Origin: an uncultured Bacteroides sp.
GTDB lineage: Bacteria; Bacteroidota; Bacteroidia; Bacteroidales; Bacteroidaceae
DNA length: 64,000 nucleotides
Reading direction: 5' to 3'
NCBI GenBank assembly: GCA_900544075.1
Contig: UQTJ01000001.1
Span: 124,001 to 188,000 of the forward strand
Position numbers and translations under genes: made by a program. A model generated the notes under the pieces. It ran no database searches. It was not told the origin of the DNA and saw nothing but the letters and a program-made list of their open reading frames with translations. Positions 16,134 through 25,150 of this stretch are shown piece by piece (the first letter of the stretch is position 1; each line of letters begins with the position of its first letter).

Positions 16134-17639
16134 TTACATCCTATATACTTTTACCGGAGATTCCTTGTGAGCCTCGTCCATTTTCTTCAATATCTCCAAG
16201 ACCACTTCAGGATAAGAAGATGACACGTCATTGCTTTCAGTCTGGTCAACTTCCAGGTTATACAATTCCAAATGTCTGCTTCCTTTTTTAATACCTGACA
16301 TATAACCTTTCCATTTACCCATTCTAAGGGCTTTCGAGCCGTCTCCTTCCGGCAGTTCCCAGTACAGATAATCATGCTTTGGCTGCTTTTTGCCTACCAG
16401 TTCAGGATAAAAACTGATTCCGTCAGTTTCCGTATGCGAATATCCGACAATATCTCCTAAAGTAGGCAATACATCCCAAAATGCACTGATATGTTCGCTA
16501 ACGCTTCCTTTCCTGATAACATTAGGCCAACATGCAATCATCGGTACGCGTATTCCACCTTCGTGCAAACTACTTTTTCCCCACCCAGGAGCAGATCTGA
16601 AAGGAGCAGCACTATCGAACCAAACGGCATCGACTCCTCCATTATAAGTGGGACCATCATCACTACTAAATATAATTAGTGTATCTTCATACAATCTGAG
16701 ACTTTTAAGCAATTCCACTAGTTCACCAATCTGCTCGTCAAGGAAACTTATCATTGCTGCATAAGTGGCATGCGGATAACGGCACGGGAAATAACCTTGT
16801 TCCGCCAAATATGGAATTTCATCACCAAATTTATTAACATAATAGTCAATCCATCGCTGAGGAGCCTGTAATGGCACATGAGCAATAGGAGCAGGCCAAT
16901 AAAGAAAAAAAGACTCGTTCTTATTCCTCTCTACAAATTTCTTCACTTCTTTAAAAATGAGTTCAGGTGAATATGCCACAGATGTGAACTTCTCATAACA
17001 TCCGATAGACAACGGGTCGCAACCTTCATCAATTCTGTTTCCAGGGTTCATTCTGTTAGGCAAATACTCTCTTTGTTCATTACGCCACAAAAATGCAGGA
17101 TAATAATCGTGAGCCTGACGCTGACAATGATAGCCATAGAAGAAATCAAATCCCATTTTTCGTGGAATAGAAGAAGACGCTGGCGCACCAAGACACCATG
17201 TACCTATGCATCCGGTCTTATATCCTACCATTTTCATTAGCGAAGCAATAGTAATTGTTCCCTCAGGCATCGGCCTTTGTCCTTCAAGTGTGGAATCAGC
17301 TAGTACAGCATCAAGATTACCAATATCACCACGTTCCGGCATTTCATCGTTTGCACGAATATAAGCGTGTCCAGTATGCAAACCTGTCAATAATGAACAA
17401 CGTGAAGGAGATGATACAGCAGAACCAGAATAATGTTGGGTAAAACGCATTCCTTCTGCAGCCAGCCTGTCAATATTAGGTGTTTCTATTTTTTCCTGAC
17501 CATAACAACCTATATCACCATATCCGACATCATCAGCCAAAATATAAATTATATTAGGCCTTTGCTGTCGAGCCGGTAATTCTGCCGCTGTCAAGAGCGG
17601 CAAAACTACACAACCATAATACAATTTTCTCATACGCAT
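16134..17639 (-). CDS. Sulfatase, serine-type (S1 family), with an altered active-site motif
   Basis: A 501-residue exported sulfatase. Metal-binding Asp36-Asp37 lie in YILADDVGYGD. The formylglycine motif is serine type: Ser76 in SSPSRCSLLTG, to be oxidised by an anaerobic sulfatase-maturating enzyme that is not in this window. Other expected parts are IAHVPLQAP (His), IFSSDDGP (Asp, with Asp where Asn is usual) and WGKSSLHEGGIRVP (Lys). The segment that is normally G-K-W-x-L-G reads GTWCLG, with Thr147 in place of a conserved active-site Lys. Activity may therefore be reduced or altered. It lies 3 bases after susD and probably removes sulfate from the target glycan. Confidence 0.9.
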   Translation of the reverse strand: MRMRKLYYGCVVLPLLTAAELPARQQRPNIIYILADDVGYGDIGCYGQEKIETPNIDRLAAEGMRFTQHYSGSAVSSPSRCSLLTGLHTGHAYIRANDEMPERGDIGNLDAVLADSTLEGQRPMPEGTITIASLMKMVGYKTGCIGTWCLGAPASSSIPRKMGFDFFYGYHCQRQAHDYYPAFLWRNEQREYLPNRMNPGNRIDEGCDPLSIGCYEKFTSVAYSPELIFKEVKKFVERNKNESFFLYWPAPIAHVPLQAPQRWIDYYVNKFGDEIPYLAEQGYFPCRYPHATYAAMISFLDEQIGELVELLKSLRLYEDTLIIFSSDDGPTYNGGVDAVWFDSAAPFRSAPGWGKSSLHEGGIRVPMIACWPNVIRKGSVSEHISAFWDVLPTLGDIVGYSHTETDGISFYPELVGKKQPKHDYLYWELPEGDGSKALRMGKWKGYMSGIKKGSRHLELYNLEVDQTESNDVSSSYPEVVLEILKKMDEAHKESPVKVYRM

Positions 17640-17642
17640 TTT

Positions 17643-19166
17643 TTATTCAGTTGAGGTTGTTTCCCATCCTGGATTATTTGGTAACAAATTGGGGTTATCA
17701 TCAATTTCCTGTTGAGGCAACGGCCACAAATAATTTTTACTACTGAATGTACGTGTTTCTACTCTTGAACCATCATACTTTAAAACATAGGCATTCATTA
17801 CATTCTCAGCAATCCTCCACCGGCGTATATCGTCGTAATACACTCCTTCACCTGCCAACTCAATTCTTCTTTCATGACGGATCTTCTCACGCATTTGTTC
17901 CTTGGTAAAATTATCTGTTGCCATATTATATTGAGGCATATTTACAGATTGCCTGCCACGAACAGCATTTATGGCGTCATACACAGCTTGATCAGGCGCA
18001 GCAAGCAATTCGTTTCTCGCCTCTGCCTTCATCAACAGCACATCCGCATAACGCAACAAGATAAGATTGATATCGTTTGTATCATCCATAGTGGCAGCAG
18101 CTTCATCATATTTGGCAAATTTCTTATATGTGTAACCTGTATTGATAAAAGTGGTATTTCCCACCTTCTTACCCATATAAGTAGCTCCTGGATAAACTAT
18201 TGTTGCATAAAAACGCGGATCACGGTCTGTATAGAGGTCTCTATCCGGATTGTCTGAATAAAGTTTTCCATCAGTCCACTCATACGCACGAACAAGATCC
18301 AAAGTCGGAGCTATTGTATTATGCTGTCTCAAGACGAGATCCAATCCATCGCCTGAATGTGTGATGTCAGGATACTGATACTGAACATCAAATATGACTT
18401 CCTGATTATTCTCATGCTCCAGAGAAAACAGTTCACGATAATCCGGATACAAAGAATATTTATTTAAAGCTACTACAGCATCTGCCGCCTTTTCCGCCTC
18501 ATCCCATTTCTCAAAGAAAAGGCAAACCCTTGCCTTCAAAGCATACGCTGCCCCCTTTGTGGCACGTCCTTTCTGTGAAGGATTAACAGGAAGAGACAAT
18601 GCTGCATCGTCCAAATCTTTTAGTATCTGCACCACAATATCCTCTTGTGGGTCTCTAGGCAAATACGACTGGGTATTCACATCAGGTTTTTCAAGAATCA
18701 ATGGCGCATCGCCATAATTCTTAGTAAGATCAAAATAATACAAAGCTCTAAGAAATTTAGCCTCACCAACCATCTCATTTAATTCATCCTCCTCCATATC
18801 AAAAGACGAAGAATTCTCTATAAAGGTATTACAACGACCTATTCCTTGGTAACAACTTCCCCATTTACTATTCACCATAGCTGAGTTTGACAAATTTAAT
18901 GTCCCATTACCTATAACTCTCCAACCTCCATTGTTTCCATAATTATAAGCATTAGGTGTTGCCGTTTCACTGAAAATCAACATAGGACCATACATATAAG
19001 TGTTGTACATCGTACTGTAACAAGCAGTAAGTCCGGCCGAAATCTGTCCGGAATTCTTCCAGAAATTTTCCTCCACATACTTATCCGTAGGTACTGTATC
19101 AAGTGTACAAGCTGTAAAAAATAAACATGTTACGGTTCCTATCAAATATATTTTTTTCTTATTCAT
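17643..19166 (-). CDS. SusD-like outer-membrane glycan-binding lipoprotein
   Basis: A 507-residue RagB/SusD-family lipoprotein with lipobox FFTAC (Cys20) followed by TLDTVPTDKYVEENFW, the usual start of the mature family. The helical TPR-like scaffold includes the characteristic AEAKFLRALYYFDLTKNYGDAPLI and the C-terminal signature IRHERRIELAGEGVYYDDIRRWR. It forms the lid over the SusC channel, capturing glycan fragments for uptake. It follows susC by 12 bases and precedes the sulfatase by 3 bases. The gene is intact with normal length. Confidence 0.97.
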   Translation of the reverse strand: MNKKKIYLIGTVTCLFFTACTLDTVPTDKYVEENFWKNSGQISAGLTACYSTMYNTYMYGPMLIFSETATPNAYNYGNNGGWRVIGNGTLNLSNSAMVNSKWGSCYQGIGRCNTFIENSSSFDMEEDELNEMVGEAKFLRALYYFDLTKNYGDAPLILEKPDVNTQSYLPRDPQEDIVVQILKDLDDAALSLPVNPSQKGRATKGAAYALKARVCLFFEKWDEAEKAADAVVALNKYSLYPDYRELFSLEHENNQEVIFDVQYQYPDITHSGDGLDLVLRQHNTIAPTLDLVRAYEWTDGKLYSDNPDRDLYTDRDPRFYATIVYPGATYMGKKVGNTTFINTGYTYKKFAKYDEAAATMDDTNDINLILLRYADVLLMKAEARNELLAAPDQAVYDAINAVRGRQSVNMPQYNMATDNFTKEQMREKIRHERRIELAGEGVYYDDIRRWRIAENVMNAYVLKYDGSRVETRTFSSKNYLWPLPQQEIDDNPNLLPNNPGWETTSTE

Positions 19167-19178
19167 ATCTTTACAATA

Positions 19179-22100
19179 TTAAAATGTTACATTCAGACCA
19201 CCTGTAAATGATTTCACAGAAGGATATGTACCCCACAAATAATTACCAGTCAATGTCCTTTCAGGATCAAAAATGTCGAAATCACTAAATGTCAAAAGAT
19301 TCTCTGCATTGACAAAAACCTTCAATGCATTAATTCTTATTGGCTTTAGCCACTTCTTAGGGAAATCATAACTTAGCTGAACATTTTTCAAACGCAAATA
19401 AGAAGCATCCCTAAGCCAGAACGTGTTAGCTTTCTCATAATTATCATGCCCTGTCTGACTACGAAGCAGACGAGGATACCCTCCGTCCATGTTATCTGGC
19501 CTCCATGCCTTTTCCAACCAATCATATGTAACACCTGCTCCATTGCAGTATGGTTGAACCAGATTATGCATAGGATAAGTTGTTATCCCATGAACTCCCT
19601 GAAAGAAAACATTCAGTCCAAAACCCTTATAATTAAGATTAAGGCCAAATGAATACGTAAAATCAGGTACCGAACTACCCGTTACTATACGGTCATCCTC
19701 GTCAATAACTCCATTTCCATTTACATCCCTAAACTTCAAATCACCTGGAGCTGTCTGTGCACTTTGGAATGCATGATTATCTACTTCGTTCCGTGTTTGG
19801 AATATGCCTATACAGTCATAAACATAATATGAATCTATAGGATAACCTTCTTTCGTAATTCTCCTTCCACTGATAATTTCATCACCTCCAAGTTTTACAA
19901 CCTCATTCTTGACGTATGTCATGTTGCCATAAACATTGTAATTGAAACCACCAATACTATTCCTATATGACAAACTTGCTTCCATTCCTGTATTATCAAC
20001 CACACCTACATTACGCACCGCTCCTGTATAGTTTCCAACCTGTGAAGGTTGATTAACCGTTCTTAAAATACCATCTGTCCTCTTCTTGAAAAATTCCACT
20101 GAACCGGACAATGAGTTATTCAAAAAACCGAAGTCCAATGCCACATTAGTAATAGTAGTTGCTTCCCATGATATTTCAGAATCCACAGCTTGTGCCACTG
20201 CATATCCTTGGGTCAAAGTGTTGTCAAATAGGTAATTGACACCTGAAACCAATGTAGGAGTGTACTGGTATAATCCTATAGACTGGTTACCCAACTTTCC
20301 CCATGAAGCCCTAAGCTTCAAATTAGAGAGCCAATCTCTGGCATCTTCCATAAAACTCTCCTGATCTATACGCCATCCTGCTGAAAAAGATGGAAAGAAG
20401 CCCCAACGATTATTTTTCGCAAAACGCGAAGAGCCATCATAACGAAAATTAACTTCAAACAAGTAACGGTCAGCATAAGAATAATTTACCCTTCCGAAGT
20501 AAGATAATAAACGAACTACGCTACTAGAACTTGACCGATTTAGAGCTTCTGTTCCAAGTCCCGGTTCTTTAAGTGTATCATCAAAAAAACCGTCCTGCGA
20601 TCTATAACTGTATGACCAATCGTTGAACTCTTCGTAGTTCATACCAGCTAATGCAGACACGTTATGTTTCTCATTGAAAATACGATTCCATGACAAATTA
20701 TAACTTACGGTAGGGTCTATCTCATAAGTAGAAGCGTATTGTGCAACCGTATGCTGAACCATTGTCTGAGGCTCAAATGTCTTAGGATTATACGAATAAC
20801 GTTCTCCTTGATACAGATGTCTGAACAAATAATCTATTCTTGCTCCCAAGGTAGCATTGAACTTTATATCATAAGGGAATATGTATTCAGCAAAAATACT
20901 ACCGACCATTCTGGTACGTTTATAATTGTTTCTATTGTATTGCTCCCTCAGAAGATTTCCAAATGTGTTCTGTCCCGGTGTCTGCAACCAGCTTCTTCCT
21001 AAACTACCATCAACATTATAAGCAGTCATAACAGGTAAAGCGCGGAACGCCAATTGCATATAATCAGAGATTCCACAAGAAGGCTCGTTATAATTAGTAT
21101 AATTGCCTGACATATTGATACCAGCCTTGAACTTACCATAATTTAATGTTCCATTAAAGTTTACAGACAATTTCTTAGAATCGGTATAATTCATCACACC
21201 TTCCTGATCCAAATAACCTACAGACAAAGCCATCTGCATAAGGTCGTTTCCTCCTGTAACGCGAACATTATGTTCTTGCATAAAACCATCCCTGAATAAA
21301 AGGTCGAACCAATTGGTCGATGGATATGTATAAGGGTCAACTTTCATACCAGCCTTATATTCTTCAACCAATGCGTTAGAATAAAATGGTTCAGTGTTAC
21401 CTTCATTCATATAAGCCTCATTATATCCTTCCATAAAAAGTATAGGATCCCATACCGCATCAGGCAAGTACGTAATCTGTTGTACTCCGAAAGAGTTATT
21501 ATACTGAACAGAGAATTTGCCTGCTTCTGCCTTTTTAGTAGTAACCAAAATCACACCATTTGCAGCACGCGAACCATATATCGCAGACGAAGCAGCGTCT
21601 TTCAACACCGAAATGCTCGCTATATCCTGCGGATTGACATCCGACAACGAGCCGGCAATACCATCAATCAAAATCAACGGGTCATTACCCGCACTGGAAA
21701 AAGATCCCATACCACGAATACGTATTGTAGCTGCATCATTACCCGGTTGCGCACCATTGCCCTGGTTGACATAAACACCCTGTACCCCCTGCAACGCATG
21801 AGAGGCATTGGTAATAGGGCGGTTAGAGATTGATTTTGAATCGACCACAGATACGGCACCTGTCAAATTAACTTTTTTTTGTGTTCCATAACCGACTACA
21901 ACTACTTCATCCAACAATTCTGCATCAGATGCCAGCACTATATTTATTTCTTTCTGTTTACCTATTTTTACCTCTTTATTTTTATATCCTAAATAAGAGA
22001 CACGAATCACATCCCCTGAATTAACGTCAATCTCAAAACGACCATTCACATCGGTTACAGTACCGACTGTAGAGCCAACAATCAAAATATTTGCTCCAAT

Positions 22101-22544
22101 AACAGGAAGACCTTCGTTATCCTCAACAGTTCCATAAACCTTCCACTTTTGATTTACAGATTTTGAATTATCTACTGCTTTTTTATTCAATACTACATGC
22201 TTACCTTCAATAACATATGCAATATCGCTTCCACTAAACAAATAATCAAGAGCTTCTGATATAGTTTTTCCTTTTATATCTACAGAAACATTTCTTTTAG
22301 CGTCAACTTGACTATTATAAACAAATATATAACCGCTTTCTCTTTCTATTTCATCTAAAACGGTACGCAATTGAACATTCTCTCCATAAACTGAGATTTT
22401 TGCCGCTTGAAAAGATACGCTAACAGCATTTAATGAATTTACCTGGAAAAAGAACAATAGTAGAAAGATAGCAATACTCCTATAAAAATATGCTAAGTAC
22501 CCATAAATTTTTCTATTTCCTAATGACTTAAAATTAATTTCCAT
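19179..22544 (-). CDS. SusC-like TonB-dependent transporter with STN signalling domain
   Basis: A 1121-residue outer-membrane receptor. After the signal peptide, an STN domain (about residues 48-115, LRTVLDEIERESGYIFVYN) is present. This is the domain that contacts FecR anti-sigma factors. Then come the CarboxypepD-regulatory domain (about 130-215, VYGTVEDNEGLPVIGANI), a plug domain (about 225-335, with VVVVGYGTQKKVNLTGAV and LILIDGIAGS), and the beta-barrel to the C-terminal F. It imports oligosaccharides using TonB energy and, through STN, can report substrate binding to the FecR encoded 137 bases upstream. It starts the SusC-SusD-enzyme series, all on the same strand with short gaps. Confidence 0.97.
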   Translation of the reverse strand: MEINFKSLGNRKIYGYLAYFYRSIAIFLLLFFFQVNSLNAVSVSFQAAKISVYGENVQLRTVLDEIERESGYIFVYNSQVDAKRNVSVDIKGKTISEALDYLFSGSDIAYVIEGKHVVLNKKAVDNSKSVNQKWKVYGTVEDNEGLPVIGANILIVGSTVGTVTDVNGRFEIDVNSGDVIRVSYLGYKNKEVKIGKQKEINIVLASDAELLDEVVVVGYGTQKKVNLTGAVSVVDSKSISNRPITNASHALQGVQGVYVNQGNGAQPGNDAATIRIRGMGSFSSAGNDPLILIDGIAGSLSDVNPQDIASISVLKDAASSAIYGSRAANGVILVTTKKAEAGKFSVQYNNSFGVQQITYLPDAVWDPILFMEGYNEAYMNEGNTEPFYSNALVEEYKAGMKVDPYTYPSTNWFDLLFRDGFMQEHNVRVTGGNDLMQMALSVGYLDQEGVMNYTDSKKLSVNFNGTLNYGKFKAGINMSGNYTNYNEPSCGISDYMQLAFRALPVMTAYNVDGSLGRSWLQTPGQNTFGNLLREQYNRNNYKRTRMVGSIFAEYIFPYDIKFNATLGARIDYLFRHLYQGERYSYNPKTFEPQTMVQHTVAQYASTYEIDPTVSYNLSWNRIFNEKHNVSALAGMNYEEFNDWSYSYRSQDGFFDDTLKEPGLGTEALNRSSSSSVVRLLSYFGRVNYSYADRYLFEVNFRYDGSSRFAKNNRWGFFPSFSAGWRIDQESFMEDARDWLSNLKLRASWGKLGNQSIGLYQYTPTLVSGVNYLFDNTLTQGYAVAQAVDSEISWEATTITNVALDFGFLNNSLSGSVEFFKKRTDGILRTVNQPSQVGNYTGAVRNVGVVDNTGMEASLSYRNSIGGFNYNVYGNMTYVKNEVVKLGGDEIISGRRITKEGYPIDSYYVYDCIGIFQTRNEVDNHAFQSAQTAPGDLKFRDVNGNGVIDEDDRIVTGSSVPDFTYSFGLNLNYKGFGLNVFFQGVHGITTYPMHNLVQPYCNGAGVTYDWLEKAWRPDNMDGGYPRLLRSQTGHDNYEKANTFWLRDASYLRLKNVQLSYDFPKKWLKPIRINALKVFVNAENLLTFSDFDIFDPERTLTGNYLWGTYPSVKSFTGGLNVTF

Positions 22545-22600
22545 TATTTTTGTAATTTACAAATTAATACAATAAAATTACACATTGTGTTAATCACCAT

Positions 22601-22629
22601 AACCGGCAGTTTCCCACACTCTGCCGGTT
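22601..22629. other. Strong hairpin between fecR and susC
   Basis: AACCGGCAG (22601-22609) and CTGCCGGTT (22621-22629) form a perfect 9-base GC-rich stem with an 11-base loop. The T run lies on the plus side, so as a minus-strand terminator for fecR it lacks a U tract. It may instead be an attenuator or mRNA processing/stability element separating fecR from the highly expressed susC. Confidence 0.55.
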
Positions 22630-22681
22630 GTTTTTTAATATTAGACTTTTCCCATAGGCTATAAAAATTAAAGGTTAAACA

Positions 22682-23617
22682 TTACTTTATATAAATAACA
22701 TCCATATTTTCATCATATGAATAGTCAAAACCAATATTCATTTTCATTACTCTTAAAGCATAATCTATACCATCAGAATAACGAAACTTACCAGTATATT
22801 TAAGTTTCATTACATTTGAGTTCCTTACTTTTATATCAACCCCATATACTCTATTAAGTTTATCCATTATATCATCAAACGGTTCATCATTGAAACAAAT
22901 CAAACCATCTTTCCATCTATATTGATCATAGTCATCAATTTTTTTCTTCATAATTTTCTCATCAGTCAAAACAACCTTTGTGCCAGGAAATAACATCAAA
23001 GAAGAATGTTCTTTTCCTGTTAGAGCAACTTCAACCTTCCCCTCCATAAGAGCGACTTCATCATATTTTTCATCTGAATAGGAGCTTACATTGAACTTTG
23101 TCCCTAATACCTTAATACTACATCTTTCTGTATTAACAATAAAAGGATGTCTTTCATCACGTTTAACATCAAGGAAAGCCTCTCCTGATATACTTACAAT
23201 TCTATTATCTCCCAAAAAACATGAAGGGTAATTTATTTCAGTATTAGAATTTAGCCATACATTCGTTCCATCAGGCAATGTCATATTAATTCTTTGCCCT
23301 TGCGGAACATAAAATGAAAGCATAGATACAGGCACTTCTTTATCATATACATATTTAACTGTCAAACTAATACCCAACATAATTATTGCAGCGGCTGCTA
23401 CCCTTATGCATATTTTACTAATTGATATAAGTCTTCCAGCTTTACAATGTTTTCCAGTACTGTTACCTGCCAATAATATTATAGAGTCAAATATATGACG
23501 TTCTTTTATAGCCTTCATCTTATTTTCTTCTGACTCTTCAATCCAACTCTTAATTTTTACTTCCTCCTCATAAGAAGTTTCTCCACTAAAAAATTTAAAC
23601 AAATCTTCCCTTTCCAT
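22682..23617 (-). CDS. FecR-family anti-sigma factor
   Basis: A 311-residue inner-membrane protein. The cytoplasmic N-terminal part (about residues 1-75) should bind the sigma factor. One membrane segment lies at about 78-98 (ICIRVAAAAIIMLGISLTV). The periplasmic part has the FecR domain (VPQGQRINMTLPDGTNVWLNSNT) and the C-terminal DUF4974-type domain (ICFNDEPFDDIMDKLNRVYGVDIKV). It should receive a signal from the STN domain of SusC. The usual cognate sigma gene is not next to it: upstream (197 bases) lies the permease gene. The only ECF sigma gene in the window is at 3186-3740. Confidence 0.95.
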   Translation of the reverse strand: MEREDLFKFFSGETSYEEEVKIKSWIEESEENKMKAIKERHIFDSIILLAGNSTGKHCKAGRLISISKICIRVAAAAIIMLGISLTVKYVYDKEVPVSMLSFYVPQGQRINMTLPDGTNVWLNSNTEINYPSCFLGDNRIVSISGEAFLDVKRDERHPFIVNTERCSIKVLGTKFNVSSYSDEKYDEVALMEGKVEVALTGKEHSSLMLFPGTKVVLTDEKIMKKKIDDYDQYRWKDGLICFNDEPFDDIMDKLNRVYGVDIKVRNSNVMKLKYTGKFRYSDGIDYALRVMKMNIGFDYSYDENMDVIYIK

Positions 23618-23814
23618 CTTTACCTAATTTTACCTTTTTATATGTAAAACAAATAAAGATGATATTACCCTAAACCAAAAGACGTTTTTTTATATTTTTT
23701 TGTTACCAAAAGTTTGTTCGTCATAGATATCAAAACAATTAAAAGGGAGCATCCAATCATCGATAATAAGATAATATTTCATCAAGATGAAACCATATAC
23801 CACAATATGAATGT

Positions 23815-25131
23815 TTATAAGCACTCTTTATCTTTAATACGCGAACCGTATAATGCATAATAAAACATGACAAGCTCACAAACCATAGGAATTATCCATG
23901 TAAATCTCCATGAACCTATAGCATCAGCAAGTACCCCCTGCACTACTGGGAAAATAGCACCTCCAAAGACACCCATCATAAATACCCCTGATGCCTTTGA
24001 TGTATATTTTTTCAATCCTTTTATAGCCAAAGTAAATATACATCCCCACATTACAGAATGACATAACCCTACAGAAACAAGTATCCATAGATTATTCATG
24101 ATTATTGATATAATCATAAGCAAAATAGCTATTACCGTTGTTACAATTAGTAATCTTTTGGGAGATATATTATTAAAAAAACTAAAAATAAGTCTTCCAA
24201 TCATTAATCCTCCCCAATATAAAGTTGCCAACAATGCTGGAATACCCAAATCAAGCCCCCATAACACAATATGCTCTTTACCGAAAATATATAGAGGATA
24301 TCCAGCCTCTATCAATTCTATTGCATGAAGATTAACATTTACACCTACCGAGACTTCTGCTCCGACATAAAAAAATATAGCTATTACGCCAAGTTTCAAA
24401 TGACTAAATGCCCATACACTTTTCTCTAAGTTTTCACCTTCTTCTGTATGTGTATTACACAAATCAGGTAAATTCAATCTAGAAGTCACCAAAGTTACTA
24501 TTATTACACATAAGGCTATCAATAAAAATGGTAACATCAATTGTTCAGGCGATATATTATTCAATGCTACACCAGAAAAGATAACCCCTGTAACAAAAAA
24601 TGGAGCTATAGTGGTGCCAAATGAGTTAATAGCACACACAATATTCATCCTCTGCACCGGTTGAGTATTCGGTAATTCATATGCAGCTACATAAGGATTT
24701 ATAACAACTTGCAAAAGTGCTGCAGAAGTCCCCATCAGATACGCTCCTAACAAAAATATAAAATACCCATAAGATACAGTATCTTCCATTATACAAAATG
24801 ACAAGTATCCATAATTATAGACAAACCAGGATGATAAAGAATACATGCATAATCCTGCTATCATTATACATAAAGCACGTAACAATGTAGCTTTATACCC
24901 ACAAGAATTTATCAATTTACCACCTAACCTTCCATTTAACAAATAACCCAAAAAGAAAAAGAAAGACACCAAGGTTGATAATGTATTTTTTAAATTATAA
25001 GCTTCTGAAAAGAACACATTCTCCAAAGGTCCCTGCAACTGACCATTGATAGTGGTAAGGAAGCCTACGATAAAATAAATAAAGGTAAGAATGGCAAAAG
25101 GACCTAAACTGTATTTCATTCTTTCTTCCAT
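23815..25131 (-). CDS. FucP-like MFS sugar:proton symporter
   Basis: A 438-residue inner-membrane protein with about 12 membrane segments, of the FHS (fucose/glucose/galactose:H+ symporter) branch of the major facilitator superfamily. Typical segments are NTLSTLVSFFFFLGYLLNGRLGGKLINSCGYK, the middle GVIAIFFYVGAEVSVGVNVNLH, and the closing GVFMMGVFGGAIFPVVQGVLAD. It imports a monosaccharide, likely a product of the locus. It lies 19 bases after the dehydrogenase gene, so the two are co-transcribed: import plus first oxidation or reduction step. The substrate cannot be told from sequence; L-fucose, fructose, mannitol or a uronate-derived ketose are possible. Confidence 0.88.
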   Translation of the reverse strand: MEERMKYSLGPFAILTFIYFIVGFLTTINGQLQGPLENVFFSEAYNLKNTLSTLVSFFFFLGYLLNGRLGGKLINSCGYKATLLRALCIMIAGLCMYSLSSWFVYNYGYLSFCIMEDTVSYGYFIFLLGAYLMGTSAALLQVVINPYVAAYELPNTQPVQRMNIVCAINSFGTTIAPFFVTGVIFSGVALNNISPEQLMLPFLLIALCVIIVTLVTSRLNLPDLCNTHTEEGENLEKSVWAFSHLKLGVIAIFFYVGAEVSVGVNVNLHAIELIEAGYPLYIFGKEHIVLWGLDLGIPALLATLYWGGLMIGRLIFSFFNNISPKRLLIVTTVIAILLMIISIIMNNLWILVSVGLCHSVMWGCIFTLAIKGLKKYTSKASGVFMMGVFGGAIFPVVQGVLADAIGSWRFTWIIPMVCELVMFYYALYGSRIKDKECL

Positions 25132-25150
25132 ATATTCCCAAGATTTTATC

